From positions 17,512,501-17,576,500 of the forward strand of contig CP142456.1 of NCBI GenBank assembly GCA_038049695.1: a DNA stretch of 64,000 bases, in the 5' to 3' direction. The stretch comes from Cinnamomum chago (lineage: Eukaryota > Streptophyta > Magnoliopsida > Laurales > Lauraceae). Of the stretch, positions 22,291 to 34,900 are shown one piece after another. Every line of letters starts with the position of its first letter. Position 1 is the stretch's first letter. The notes beneath the pieces were generated by a model, which did no database searches, was not told the origin of the DNA, and saw nothing but the letters and a program-made list of their open reading frames with translations. The position numbers were made by a program, and so were the translations under genes.

Positions 22291-22758
22291 GGTCAGCAAC
22301 CTCTTCTATATTCCAAGGGTGTTTTTTTCTTTTGCCTCTTTTTTGGGCATCATTAGAAGCATAATATCAGTAAGATTACCCAATGGGTCTTCTTCAGAAC
22401 ATCAAAGGAGTTTTTATTTTTTTTGAGAGAATATGGTTTGGGTGCTTACTTGGGGGACTTGGCATCAAAATTCCTATGCCTATTCCTCTCAATGGTGACA
22501 ACACTAGTGCCAGTTCTGATTGCAACTAACACTAAACACATGGAGGCTTAATTTAATGCGATTTTATTGGAGGAAGAAATCGAGGAGGACAACCCCATTT
22601 TCCCCTTGAAGTCTTTTGTGATGAACATGACCTCAAATAGGGCTGGGTGGAAAAGAATAATTAATTAAAAGTGAGACTAAACAGAGAGGATTATGGGGGT
22701 GAGGTTGATCCTTTCCTTTTACACTCATTTGTATCATCTGGGAAGAGAATGTTTGTGC

Positions 22759-22871
<113 letters not shown>

Positions 22872-23410
22872 CACTCTTGTCTCTTGTAAACTAATATTGA
22901 AAAGATTGGATATAGGATCTGAGCTTGTTTCTTTGAGTAGAAAACATTAAGCGGACACCGAATTGATGAGATAAGACGAAGAAGATGATGATGATTTTTG
23001 GTAATTCAATCCAAAGGTGAATATCACAGGGGTCATAACCAATTGTGGACAATTCATGTGGAATTGGTCTTTTATAATAGGCAATCAAAAGAATATGAAA
23101 ATTTTTGAACCAATTTTTTTTTAAAGGTAACTGATATACTTATGTGATCACTATTGTCGTTTGTTCATCTTCATCGTCAAATTTTTTTTTAATACTTTGT
23201 TAATCAAAAGCAAGCAGTACAAGAGGGCTATACCTCAACACCCCCCCTACCCTCTCTTCTTTTTTGTTATTTAAATTTTTTTTTTTATCAGTAAGCTTAA
23301 GACCTCCATCAAAACAGGAAAAAACCAAGAAGGATGCAGACCAACCCATTACTACTATCCTACAAACAAAGCAAAACTAGAGAACCACAGGGACCACCTG
23401 TCCACCACGA

Positions 23411-23815
23411 TCACAACCTAGGATACAAAGAGGAATAAAAGTTAGGTCCCCGTATACTAAAAAGCCACCTCCCATGGTTAATCATAACCTGATCAGGTGA
23501 GTAGTCACAAGATTGAGGGACAGCCCACATCCACAATGCTACTGTGAATTTTAGATGTTCAGCCAAGTGTTTGGCATTAGCAACTTCCCCTTCAGAGCAT
23601 CTTGTGTTCTTCTCCTTCCAAATTATCCTCAAGATTGCAAGAAAAGAAGTCTGCTGCATATCCTTTCCTCTAGGTGTCATCATCATCCCTGAAGTCTTAT
23701 CCCATATATGGTTAGAGTCTTCATTCCCATATATGATCAATGTAAACTTGTCGCTTCTGACTGATGAGTTAGAGTCTTCATTACCCTTCAATTCTCCATA
23801 CAAGGCCTGTTTCAT
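23411..23815 (-). pseudogene. LINE ORF2 C-terminal remnant
   Basis: The minus-strand frame has FLAILRIIWKEKNTRCSEGE followed by a hydrophobic stretch (LKFTVALWMWAVPQ). This resembles the W-x-I-W-K-E-R-N-x-R block near the end of plant L1-type LINE ORF2 proteins. A duplicated NEDSN segment lies upstream. It is short and isolated, with no poly-A tail or target duplication found. Confidence 0.45.
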
Positions 23816-24140
23816 TATTAGTTAAGGAGGGTGTAATGCCTAACGCCTGCAGTGTCTGATGTTTGAGATGTATCCTGAATCCCTGTCCATTTTGCAGTAG
23901 TTTTTCTAAGTAGTGAAATCCTATTAACTCTTCGAGATAAAGTACATGTGCAACTTTTCGAGACAGTAATCTACAAACTATCTCAAATTATTTCTGGCTA
24001 TCTCTTCCACTGGAACATCCCTTGATGTCATTTGTAATTCTTTGTTACTCCACACATCCATCTTATAAACATATCTTTTCTACATGCACAACATGGTTTC
24101 ACAGTCGCCCACTTGTCTAATCATGAATCTATAACCGGTT

Positions 24141-24482
24141 AATAATTAATCCTGTTCACTGATCAAAAAAAGAAAGAAAAAAAATCCTGTTCTTCAGTGT
24201 ACATGATATGAACTTTCTTTTTGGTTTGATTTCCTTTGTTCACCATCTGTGCTTCCCTTTTTGCTTCTCTTTTTGTTTTGTGTTGCGTTTCTTTTTCTTT
24301 TTTTTTGTTTTAATAATTAATCCTGTTCACCGATCAAAAAAAAAAAAAGAAAAAAAATCCTGTTCTTCAGTGTACATGATATGAACTTTCTTTTTGGTTT
24401 GATTTCCTTTGTTCACCATCTGTGCTTCCCTTTTTGCTTCTCTTTTTGTTTTGTGTTGCGTTTTTTTTTTTTGTTGTTTCAT
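24141..24482 (+). repeat. 171-bp tandem duplication
   Basis: Copy 1 (24141-24311) and copy 2 (24312-24482) both begin AATAATTAATCCTGTTCAC and end in a T-rich run. They differ only at a few bases and in homopolymer lengths, so the duplication is recent. Confidence 0.88.
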
Positions 24483-24973
24483 TTCATTTTGGTTTTAGGG
24501 TCTTTATTAGTCTTTACAAACTAGAAATCTCATTTCATTTACCGAGTAAAAAAAGGTTTTATTTGCATTTTTCTTATGTCATTTTATTTTCTCTGGTTGT
24601 CATTCTTTATTATCAGCATAGAACCCTGATTGATGAGATAAGGCTCTGTCATTGATGGCTATTCTTATACAATCAGCTGTTAATGAAGACCAAGCTGTTT
24701 CAGACTTGAGTGATAAGATGGAAAACATTTAGGACTTGATGGCTGCTTTTAGTAATCTTTATGCTTGTTTTTCTTTGTACGGGGGCATCAGAAGCTCTCA
24801 AAACTTTTTGTTCAAATTTATATACAGGCTTTATAACAAACCATTCTACTTGTCTGTGCAGTTGATGTTGGGCAAAGAAAATGCTGTAGTTAACATGTTA
24901 GTGGTTATCCCTGCACCAAAAGGCAGGGAGTAGGTTTTCCCACCTATGGGAAGCTGGGTGATAAAAGTTAGAC

Positions 24974-25990
24974 ATGGATAAGGTTCCTAAAATCAAATGG
25001 GGCGATCTTGAGGATGATGCCCTGATGCATCCTGGATGTCGTGAAAATGTTGGAGATTGTAAAGTAAGGTGTGGTCACATTGTGGATGGTAATGGGACTG
25101 AGATTGTAAAGTCAGGAAATGATGTTGTCTTGGCACCACAGGTTCCTCCTAATATGCAAGAAGCGAAAAAACCAGTTGTAATATTTGAAGATGTGAAGGA
25201 GCTCCCTGATGGAATGCCTTCATTGGCTATACAGGAGGAATCTGTCGAGCAAAATTGCAAAGTTGTCACTGAGATCACTTCTGAGGATTTAGTTGTGCCC
25301 ATTGCAGATGGAAAAATGGTGTCAGAAAATGATGCTGTAGGAATGTTTGGGGAAACATACTGTGAATGTTTAAACCCTATTAGTAGTGACACAGGGGAGG
25401 TTCCCAATTCTAGTACTCTAGTTACCGAAACTTCTCTCTCGTCAACCATTGATATCGAAATGAAGATTACCCCCCAGGTGCCTTTTGATAAATCTGAGGA
25501 CAGTGCTTTGGTAATTTCTGAAATACCAGTAACTTATCAGGTTGGTACTGGTGAGGGTCTTCAAGATCCATGTCCAGACCAGGAGAGAGATGCTGAAGTA
25601 TCAGCAACAGCTACTTTTGAAGACAGAAATGTATCTGAGGATAGCTTGGTGGGTATGAATTTGTCAAAAAACCAGTTAATTAGTGTCCTTGGAGAAGATG
25701 AATCAGCGGAAAGCAAAGAAAGATTCAGGCAGCGACTATGGTGTTTTCTCTTTGAAAATCTTAATAGAGCAGTTGATGAACTTTATCTCCTATGTGAATT
25801 GGAATGTGACGTGGAGCAGATGAAAGAGGCAACTCTTGTTCTTGAAGAAGCAGCATCAGATTTCAGAGAACTAAAATCTAGAGTTGAAGGATTTGATCAT
25901 GTGAAGAGGTCCTCTTCTCAACAATCAAAAGATGTAAATCCATTGAATTTGAAGACTGATCATAAACGGGCACATGCTTTGTCTTGGGAG
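24974..25990 (+). CDS. SCAPER: SCAPER exon: acidic region and SCAPER_N signature
   Basis: The exon has 339 codons ending SWE|GTGAGC. It begins near KIKWGDLEDD, then a Glu/Asp/Val-rich low-complexity stretch, and ends with the helical signature (RQRLWCFLFENLNRAVDELY, then ELECDVEQMKEATLVLEEAA). Upstream of the ATG is an in-frame TAA (24962-24964). A possible AG acceptor at about 24971 would join an earlier exon instead of starting translation here. Confidence 0.82.
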
Positions 25991-28900
25991 GTGAGCATTC
26001 TTATCTAGTTTTTGTATATGCATATTAAAGGTTTGTGCTTCTGATTTTGTATGTACACAAGCATTGATCGCAATGAACTTAAGTTTGCATATATTCAAAA
26101 TCACTTCTGCAAACAGTGAGATGAAGATGCAAGGGTTGTAAACCTATTCACTCGTCATTTTAGATAATGTTTTCTAGACTTGTGGAACGATTTAGAATCT
26201 CTCCTATGCTGTGATGCCCATATACGGCATGGATACAACAGGGACATGCCATGAACATAGTAGGGATGCAGATTTTAAACATAAAAGTGAAGTATAAGAT
26301 ACATGATACGTTGCCCATTTAGAAGTATCCATGCATCTTAGCTCCTATGTGAATGTCCACCCATGTTTGCTTAATTACTCTGTAGCATACTTGAAATTGT
26401 GTACTGTTGATACAGGTTAGGAGAATGGCATCCTCACCTCAAAGAGCAGAAATACTGTCTTCCTCTTTGGAGGCCTTCAAGAAAATTCAACAGGAAAGGG
26501 CTAACAAACGTGTGGCTCATGAAATGAAAGGTTCAGGGTCTGCTCGTTCACCTCATTATGTTTCCACTGATCTTCAAAGGAAGTCACCTCTAAGAAATAA
26601 TGTAACACAGAATTCTAGAGAACCAGGGATGAAGATAAGAAAACAGACATGGGCTCCAGATTTAGGTCTTGGAAACAGTGGCTCACAGAAGCTGAATGTG
26701 GAAGCAAGCAGGCTAAGCAAAGCATCTCTAGTCCAAAACAACCAGATGCCACCACAAAACTCGTTCGCTTCTGATTCCCAAGTTTCGGAGGGACATTCGA
26801 ACAATGGCATTGCTTCCTCTGCTGGTGGAAAGGGTAAGAAAGAACCACTTGTTTCCACTTCTGAAGTGGAGAAACAGATGCCAAAGAAGGATAGAATGTT
26901 GACAGAAAGCAAGGTTGAAAAGTACCCAAAGTCCTCGGATCATCTCACTAGGCAAGGTTCTCTGGCTGACAAAGAGAAAGAAAAGGAAAAAAAGTATTCA
27001 ACAACATGGAAGTCTATGGATGCCTGGAAGGAGAAGAGGAATTGGGAGGCTATACTTGCATCTCCAATGCGGAGTTCTTCTAGGGTGGTTGCACATTCAC
27101 CTGCTACGGGCAGAAAAAGTGTGGAGCGTGCAAGGGTTTTGCATGATAAACTGATGTCCCCTGAAAAGAAAAAGAAGACTGCTTTGGATATGAAAAGGGA
27201 AGCAGAAGAAAAGCATGCACGGGCAATGAGGATTAGAAGTGAGTTGGAGAATGAACGGGTACAGAGGCTACAACGCACTTCAGAAAAGTTAAACCGTGTT
27301 AATGAGTGGCAGGCTGTTCGCAGCATGAAGTTGCGAGAAGGTATGTTTGCTCGTCATCAGCGTAGTGAATCCCGGTATGAAGCACATCTTGCTCAAGTTG
27401 TCAGAAGAGCTGGTGATGAAAGCAGTAAGGTTAACGAGGTCCGTTTCATTACTTCACTAAATGAAGAGAATAAGAAACTGATATTGCGTCAGAAACTTCA
27501 CGATTCAGAAATGAGGAGAGCCGAAAAGCTACAGGTAATTAGAAGTAAACAAAAAGAAGATACTGCAAGAGAAGAAGCAGTTTTGGAGCGCAGGAAGCTC
27601 CTTGAGGCTGAGAAATTGCAGCGTCTTGCTGAGACACAGCGTAAGAAGGAAGAGGCACAAGTAAGAAGAGAAGAGGAGCGGAGGGCTTCAAGTGCAGCAC
27701 GTGAAGCAAAGGCCGTAGAGCAACTTCGGAGAAGGGAAGTTAGAGCCAAAGCTCAACAGGAGGAAGCCGAGCTTTTAGCTCAAAAATTAGCAGAGAGACT
27801 TAGTGAAAGTGAACAGCGTCGGAAGGTTTATCTGGAGCAAATACGCGAGAAAGCTTCAATGGATTTTAGAGACCAATCTTCCCCTTTGCTTCGGCGTTCT
27901 GCAAACAAAGAGGGTCAAGTTAGAACTGCTTCAATGAACACTATTGAAGATTACCAATCAGGCTGCATTCCTGGGGTGGGGGATTCCTCTCTTGGAAACA
28001 GCAGTGCGGCACTGCAACACCCATTGAAGCGAAGGATAAAGAAAGTCCGTCAGAGGCTTATGGCACTGAAATACGAATTCACTGAGCCTCCAGTTGGTAC
28101 TGAAAGTGCAGGGATTGGATACAGAGCCCAAGTGGGAGCTGCTAGGGCAAAGATCGGGAGATGGCTTCAGGATCTTCAAAAACTTCGTCAGGCCAGAAAA
28201 GAAGGCGCTGCAAGTATAGGATTAATAGTTGGAGATATGATTAAGGTGCTTCTATGTTTCAAATCTTCTTCCTTTTCTCTCTATACAAAACGCATCACAT
28301 GATCAGCCATTATATTCTATGCTTTTGTTTAGTGCGTAAGAACAACTTTTTCCTTCCTTTCCACCAAACAAGGTCTTTAGTTGTTATCTACTCTATAATT
28401 TGATAACCGGTTCTCAGTTTGGCGAATTTTATTAATAATCTGGTGGCTGCAGGCTGCATGCTGTATTGCATGACAACAAATTTTTCCCCTTGTGTGAAAA
28501 GTTTGATATCACGACTCACGAGACATTGGATATCAATTGATGACCACTTTTCTGAATTGTTACTCGGATTTTGATCTTTGAATTTTGATGCATCTTTGTT
28601 GATGAATAATTTCAGACATTTTCCTTGTCCAACAGTTTTTGGAAGGCAAAGACTCTGAGCTTCATGCATCTCGCCAAGCGGGTTTACTTGATTTCATTGC
28701 TTCTGCACTGCCAGCCTCTCACACCTCAAAGCCTGAAGCTTGCCAGGTTACGATATATCTTCTTCGACTTTTGAGAGTGGTGCTTTCCATGCCTGCAAAC
28801 CGGAGTTATTTTCTTGCACAAAATCTTTTGCCCCCTATTATTCCAATGCTGTCTGCAGCTCTTGAGAACTATATCAATATTGCAGCATCTGTGAACATTG

Positions 28901-31900
28901 CCACCAACTCATTGTCAAGTAAAACCCCTGTTGAGAAGTTGGAGTCTACCTCTGAAGTATTGGAAGGCTTCTTATGGACTGTTACAGTGATTATTGGTCA
29001 TAACTGTTCTGAAGAACGCCAACTTCAAATGAGAGATGGTTTGATGGTTCTGGTAATTGCTTATCAAATTATTCATCGCCTGCGTGATCTTTTTGCCCTT
29101 TATGACAGGCCTCAGGTGGAAGGATCCCCTTTTCCTTCATCCATTCTCTTAAGTTTAAACCTTTTGACAATTTTAACATCAAGATCTGGAAGTGTTTCTA
29201 CCATTGATTGGGAGTCTTATCCATCAAATACAGCATCAGGGATTAAAACTCAAGAAACCAAACTGGCCGAAACCAAAGAATCTATGGATGATGGGATTGG
29301 AGATTCTGCTGGTGTAAGTGCCTTATTCGGAGGTGAGAAATCATCATCTGCTCTACAAAATATGGTGCCACACATACCATTACATGAATCTTGTCAAATG
29401 TATAGGGAGTCATCAACTAATGATGTACCAGAGGACCGGTTGGTAGATGATCGATGCAGATTTAGTGGAAGTGAAGAGCCATTATTAGTTGTCAAGGATC
29501 CTGGAAAAAGGCCTAATGATATTATTCCAAATAAGCCATACAATTCTGAAGCTGCTCCACAAAGGTCTGATGAAGCAGTTATTTCAGGTGAATCAGACAA
29601 AGGTCTGATGAAGCAGTATCCAAAGCCCCCCTTATCTCAGAAGGACACGAAGGGTACAATAGATGTCAGTGCAGAACAAAATAATCGATTGCAACAAAAT
29701 GATGATCGAGCAGGACGTATTAAGAATGAAAATGAGAAGGGTGTCAGCTTGAATCGGCCCATAGCATTTCTTGTTTCTGCAATAGCTGAAACGGGACTCG
29801 TCAGCCTGCCATCTCTGTTAACAGCTGTATTGTTGCAGGCAAACAGCCGATTGTCATCTGAGCAGGTAGCTCGATTTTCTGTTGAAACATTGTCCTTAAT
29901 GCATGTTGCAAAGGTTATTATTGATTGTTACAGCCGATTGTCATCTGAGCAGGTAGCTCGATTTTCTGTTGAAACATTGTCCTTAATGCATGTTGCAAAG
30001 GTTATTATTGATTGTTATATTTATTTATTTTTTGTATGATCGTATCATGAGTTTTGAGTTTGACCATTCTGAATTAATGATTGGTACATATTGTGGACAT
30101 TGCATACTAGGGTATTAATTTGTATGTGTATATTTGATAGTCAACTATTAACTTCAGTATGGTTATTTCGTCTCTTGTTTAATTTATTTATGTATTTTCC
30201 TTTTGCTACATGAACTCATGCACTTTCATATTCATGCCTGTTTATTTCCTTGCTTGTCATTTTACATGTTTTAATCTTAGAGTGCACAAGATAAAAGCGA
30301 GAGCACACCATCCTACATTCCCATATTTTAACAATAGAAAGGAAAAAGAGCTGAAAGAAGAAAAGAACAAGTGGGCACACATCAATCAACAGCCCCAGAC
30401 CAATCACAAAAAAAACAAAATGGCCTAAATCTTTGTTTTAATCTGCATTTGTTTGTGGGTTCCTTCTAATTGTGACCCGAGAGTCTGCCTTCTTCAGATT
30501 TTCTATTGAGTGGAAAAGAAGATGGTGTACTTGTTCAGTCTCTGGCACTGTGTAATGCCTACTGGGATGATTTGCTGGAATTTTATCCATGCAAGTGATT
30601 CCATTTGGCTGTTACTTTTGATTATGGTGTTGTCAAGAATACGATAATTGACACATTCTCTTTTTTCCTACTTGAGAAATTCTACTGATCCAGTTAGCTA
30701 GGCTTGCCTATGCTGCCTTGCTAATTGAAAGCTGTAATATCTGACGGAGCTATGAACTTGTTCTCGTGCAATAAGTTCCACCTATCCTTTTTGGTATAAT
30801 ATCTTTCCTTCTATATTAGGTGGTGCCGTTATAGCTTTATCTTTAAAGTGCCTTAGTCCAAGAAGTTATGGTAGGCGCGCATATGTTGAGTCTAGGGTTT
30901 AGATGTGGTTTACTGTTGCATTTTGTGAGCTTAACATGAACCAGCAAGCATGCTATGTTAGAAGGAACATCTAGTATTAGAGTTATCTGAATTTAAGCAG
31001 TTCTCTTTAACTACAGGGTTCCTATGCTCTTCCATCAAATTTTGAAGAAGTGGCAACTGGTGTCTTAAAGGTGTTGAACAATTTGGCTCTCTTGGATATT
31101 ACTCTTCTGCAGAGTATGCTAGTAAGTAGTCAGTTTCTTTCATTCACTTGATGGACAATTTTATATGTGGATCCTTCTAGTGTGTGTTGTGGTTGTTGCT
31201 TATTTTAGCTCATTGTGTTAATTTATATATTTTATTCTCAGCCAAGTGTCACGTGGTTCAATACTATTTTCTCACCCATCTTTTTTTTTCCTGGATGTAT
31301 TTTCCACAGGCCAGGCCAGATCTTAAAATGGAGTTCTTCCACTTGATGAGTTTCCTTCTTTCTCATTGTACAAGCAAGTGGAAAGCAGCCTCTGATCAGG
31401 TATCATATAACCTTTCTAATGTTCATGGCTTGCTTTTTTTTTTTTTTTTCCGTTAATATTGTTGAAAGAATGTTATGATACAAAAGTTTTGCGTGAACTT
31501 TTTTGTTTCTGTGAAACTCAATGGCAACAATTCTTTATTGAAAACATGCATGATTAATGTATATATCTCTATGTATCTTCTTAAATTAATCATGGTAGCT
31601 TACATTCTTTGATAGAAAAAGGGGAAATGGTTGTTTACACTTTACCAGTGCAATAATAGAAAATGAAAGAATTCCATTCGAATAATTTTCGGAAACTAGA
31701 TTGCTGAACTTGCAATCTGCAATGGTAGAAAGGAACATGTATTAACCATCAGAGGAAGGGTTATCAAATTTCATTTAAGCACAGTGCCTTCATTCAGCTT
31801 CAATATTATCTTATCCAGAATACTAATTTTCATATTGAGGAAATAGGAAGCTAGCATTGTCTTACCTGAAAATTATGGATCGCATTCTTCAAGCTTTCGT

Positions 31901-34900
31901 TTTTCCTTTTAGTTTATGCTAATTGAGTTCTTTGTTGTAATAAATTGATTCAGATGTAGAATTTTCTCTTTCATTTAGTCTACCTATGGACTAACTCTCA
32001 TAAAAGGGAATTATGGCGAGGTTCAAAAAAAGGCTATAGAGTTGGTGCAGCTGTAATCAGGCCATTAGATTCTCTGTTACCTGGGATACTAGTTACAGAG
32101 AATTAACATTATCTTTATTTAAAACAGCCTAGCGTGCATTAAATGAAGCAACCGGACATCATTTAAATGTCCTAAATGTTCGTATGAGAGACGCCAAGTT
32201 CCGTCTCTTAATTTTAAATCAGTTGAGTGAGCAGTGAGAAGACGGTTGGGAAATTAATTAGGGCAAACACACAATCAATCAACCACAAGCAATCCTCAAA
32301 CTCACACAAGAGATTTACGTGGTTTGGTAAACTCGCTTAAGTCCACGGGGCTTTGAGGATTTCACCATGCAGGAATTGGGCAACTTGTTACAAGGATTCC
32401 AAACCCTTTAACACTTAGCCTATTCTCTCCCCCATAGATCTCAATCTTGCTCTCACATCTTCTCCCCTTACAATGCTCTCTCAATGTTCCCCCTCGCATG
32501 CTTGCTTACAAAGAATAACCCGAGTATTTATAAGGAACTAGCTCTAGTAACTTGGGCCCCAAGTAAACCACTCAATAAGGCCCATTGGACCTTTTGAGTC
32601 AAATCCAACAATCTCCACTTTGGCGAAAAATGTTTGAACCTTTGAAGAATTGTTAATGTGTGTTTATAACACATGTACCTTGTGGGTACGCCCTCCCACC
32701 ATATCTGCACCTCATTGGAGATGAGTTGCACCTTCAATCTCTAACAAGAGGAGAGATTGAGCAAGTCCAATCAATGCCTGAACTTCTTCATAGTAATTGG
32801 GCATGTCAAATGCGTTTTCATCCATGTGAATCTTCTGAATGGAGATCTCACCTGTAGCAACCCAATCTCGAATCCTGTGATACATAACAACAATCTCGAA
32901 TCCTGTGTGGATTTTAGATTCCGGTTGTTCTTATCATGTGTCCTAATCGTGAATGGTTTGATACCTATGAGTCATCTGATGGTGGTAGTGTTCTAATGGA
33001 TAATGATGCAGCATGTAAAGCCATTGGAATGAGAATCATTAGAATTAGAATGGCAGATGGAGTTGTTAGAACCTTGGGCGATGTGAGACATGTGCCCGCA
33101 CTCAAGAAGAATTTGATATTTTTAGGCACACTAGAATCCAAAGGGTGTTCATTTTGTGCAAAGGGTGGTGTGCTTAAAGTGAGTAAAGGGGTTCTGGTAT
33201 TAGTGAAAGGTACCATAGTGGGAAACAGCCTTTACAAACTGATGGGAAACACAGTTGGAGGTGGAGTGGTGGTCTCCACGGAAGACAAAACCAGCGATGA
33301 TGAGTCTCAGTTATGGCATATGTGGCTACGGCATATGAGTGAGAAGGGCATGCTAGAACTTCACAAAAGGCAGTTGCCGAATGGTGTGACAACATGCAAG
33401 CTGGATTTTTGCAAATTCTGTGTTTTTAGAAAACAGAAGGTGTCTTTTAAAACTGCAAGCAATGATTGTAGAATTAAAGGAAATTCTTGATTACATTAAC
33501 TTAGATGTGTGGGGACCATCCCCAGTTAAGTCAAAAGGTGGAGATTGTTGGATTTGGATCAAAAGGTCCAACGATCCTTATTGAATGGTTTACTTGGGGT
33601 CCCAAGTTATTAGGGCTAGTTCTTTATAAATATTCTCTTAGGTTATTATTTGTAAGCAAGCAAGCAAGGGGGAACACTGAGAGAGCATTGTAAGGGGAGA
33701 GTCTGTGAGAGCGAGATTGAGATATGTGGGGAGAGTAGGCTAAGTGTTACAGGGTTTGAAATCCTTGTAATGAGTTGCCCAATTCCTGCATAGTGAAATC
33801 CTCATAGCCCCGTGGACGTAGGCGAGTTTGCCATACCACATAAATATCTTATGTGAGTTTGTGGATTGCTTGTGGTTGATTGATCGTGCGTGTTTGCCCT
33901 AATTAATTTCCCAACATCTGGTATCAGAGCCTAGGGCTTTCCTAGGGTTAGGGTTGCCTGTGATCAATGGAAGAGATCAGGTGTTGATCTAAGGTGGGCC
34001 ACGCAGATCGGACTTGTTCTGGTCTGTTCCCAGATCTGCAGAGAAGACCCCTGTCAGTTTGGATCCAGATCTGAGAAATCGGAGGATTTCGAGAACCAGT
34101 TGCAGAGATCGGTGAGGATCCCATTCTGGAGCTGAAGAAGCACAGAGGATCCAGACTTTCATGGTCGCCAGAGAAGGCGACTGCTGCAGTGAAAACAGGA
34201 GAATCTGGACGCTTCTGTTTACAGATTGCAGCCGGAGTTGCAGAGGCTGCAGCCATCACCGGAACAGGTGATCCAGAATCCCCAACAAAGACAAGGTGCC
34301 GGAGGATCAGAATCCAGCAGAAAAGAGATGCCTTAAATCCTATCTTGATTGCCTTTCTGATTTGTAACACAGCCAGAGAAGAAAAATGCTCTGGATAATT
34401 ATTTTCAACAAGAAGTGCCACAAAAATCAAATTAGAAGATAATTTAGGCAAAGTTTACATCATGAAGGGTGAGGGATTGATGATCAAAAAGAGGGAAAGT
34501 AACAGAACCTGGTCCAGAAAAAAGGTTGTTTCTTGCCATTAGCACTTAACATTGCCAAATTCCAGTGTATGGTTGGAATTGTTCGAGTTTTTTCTTAGAA
34601 GAGATCTGTGGTTCGATGCCCAAGTCTATATACCAAGGTGCACTTGACGCAGGAGCTAATGAATCAAATCTGTGAGGATATGTTACTGATCTAGCCTTTG
34701 ATTATCTAGATTGACTTGATCAATGAAAGGGATTTAATATCCATGTTAATTGGGGCAAGACCGACAAATTTGGGTTGAAACATGGAATGAAGGTCCAAGA
34801 TAGATGCAAGTTGGATTCTAAATTAAATCCAAAATATTATGAATTATCTGAGATCCAAATTAGAAAATTAGTGGATCAATTAATTATATCCATCAATCCC

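Noticed and set aside
26574-27749. Antisense frames over the SCAPER coiled-coil exon
   Set aside because: Shadows of a strongly biased coding exon, and the sense frame is conserved in character.
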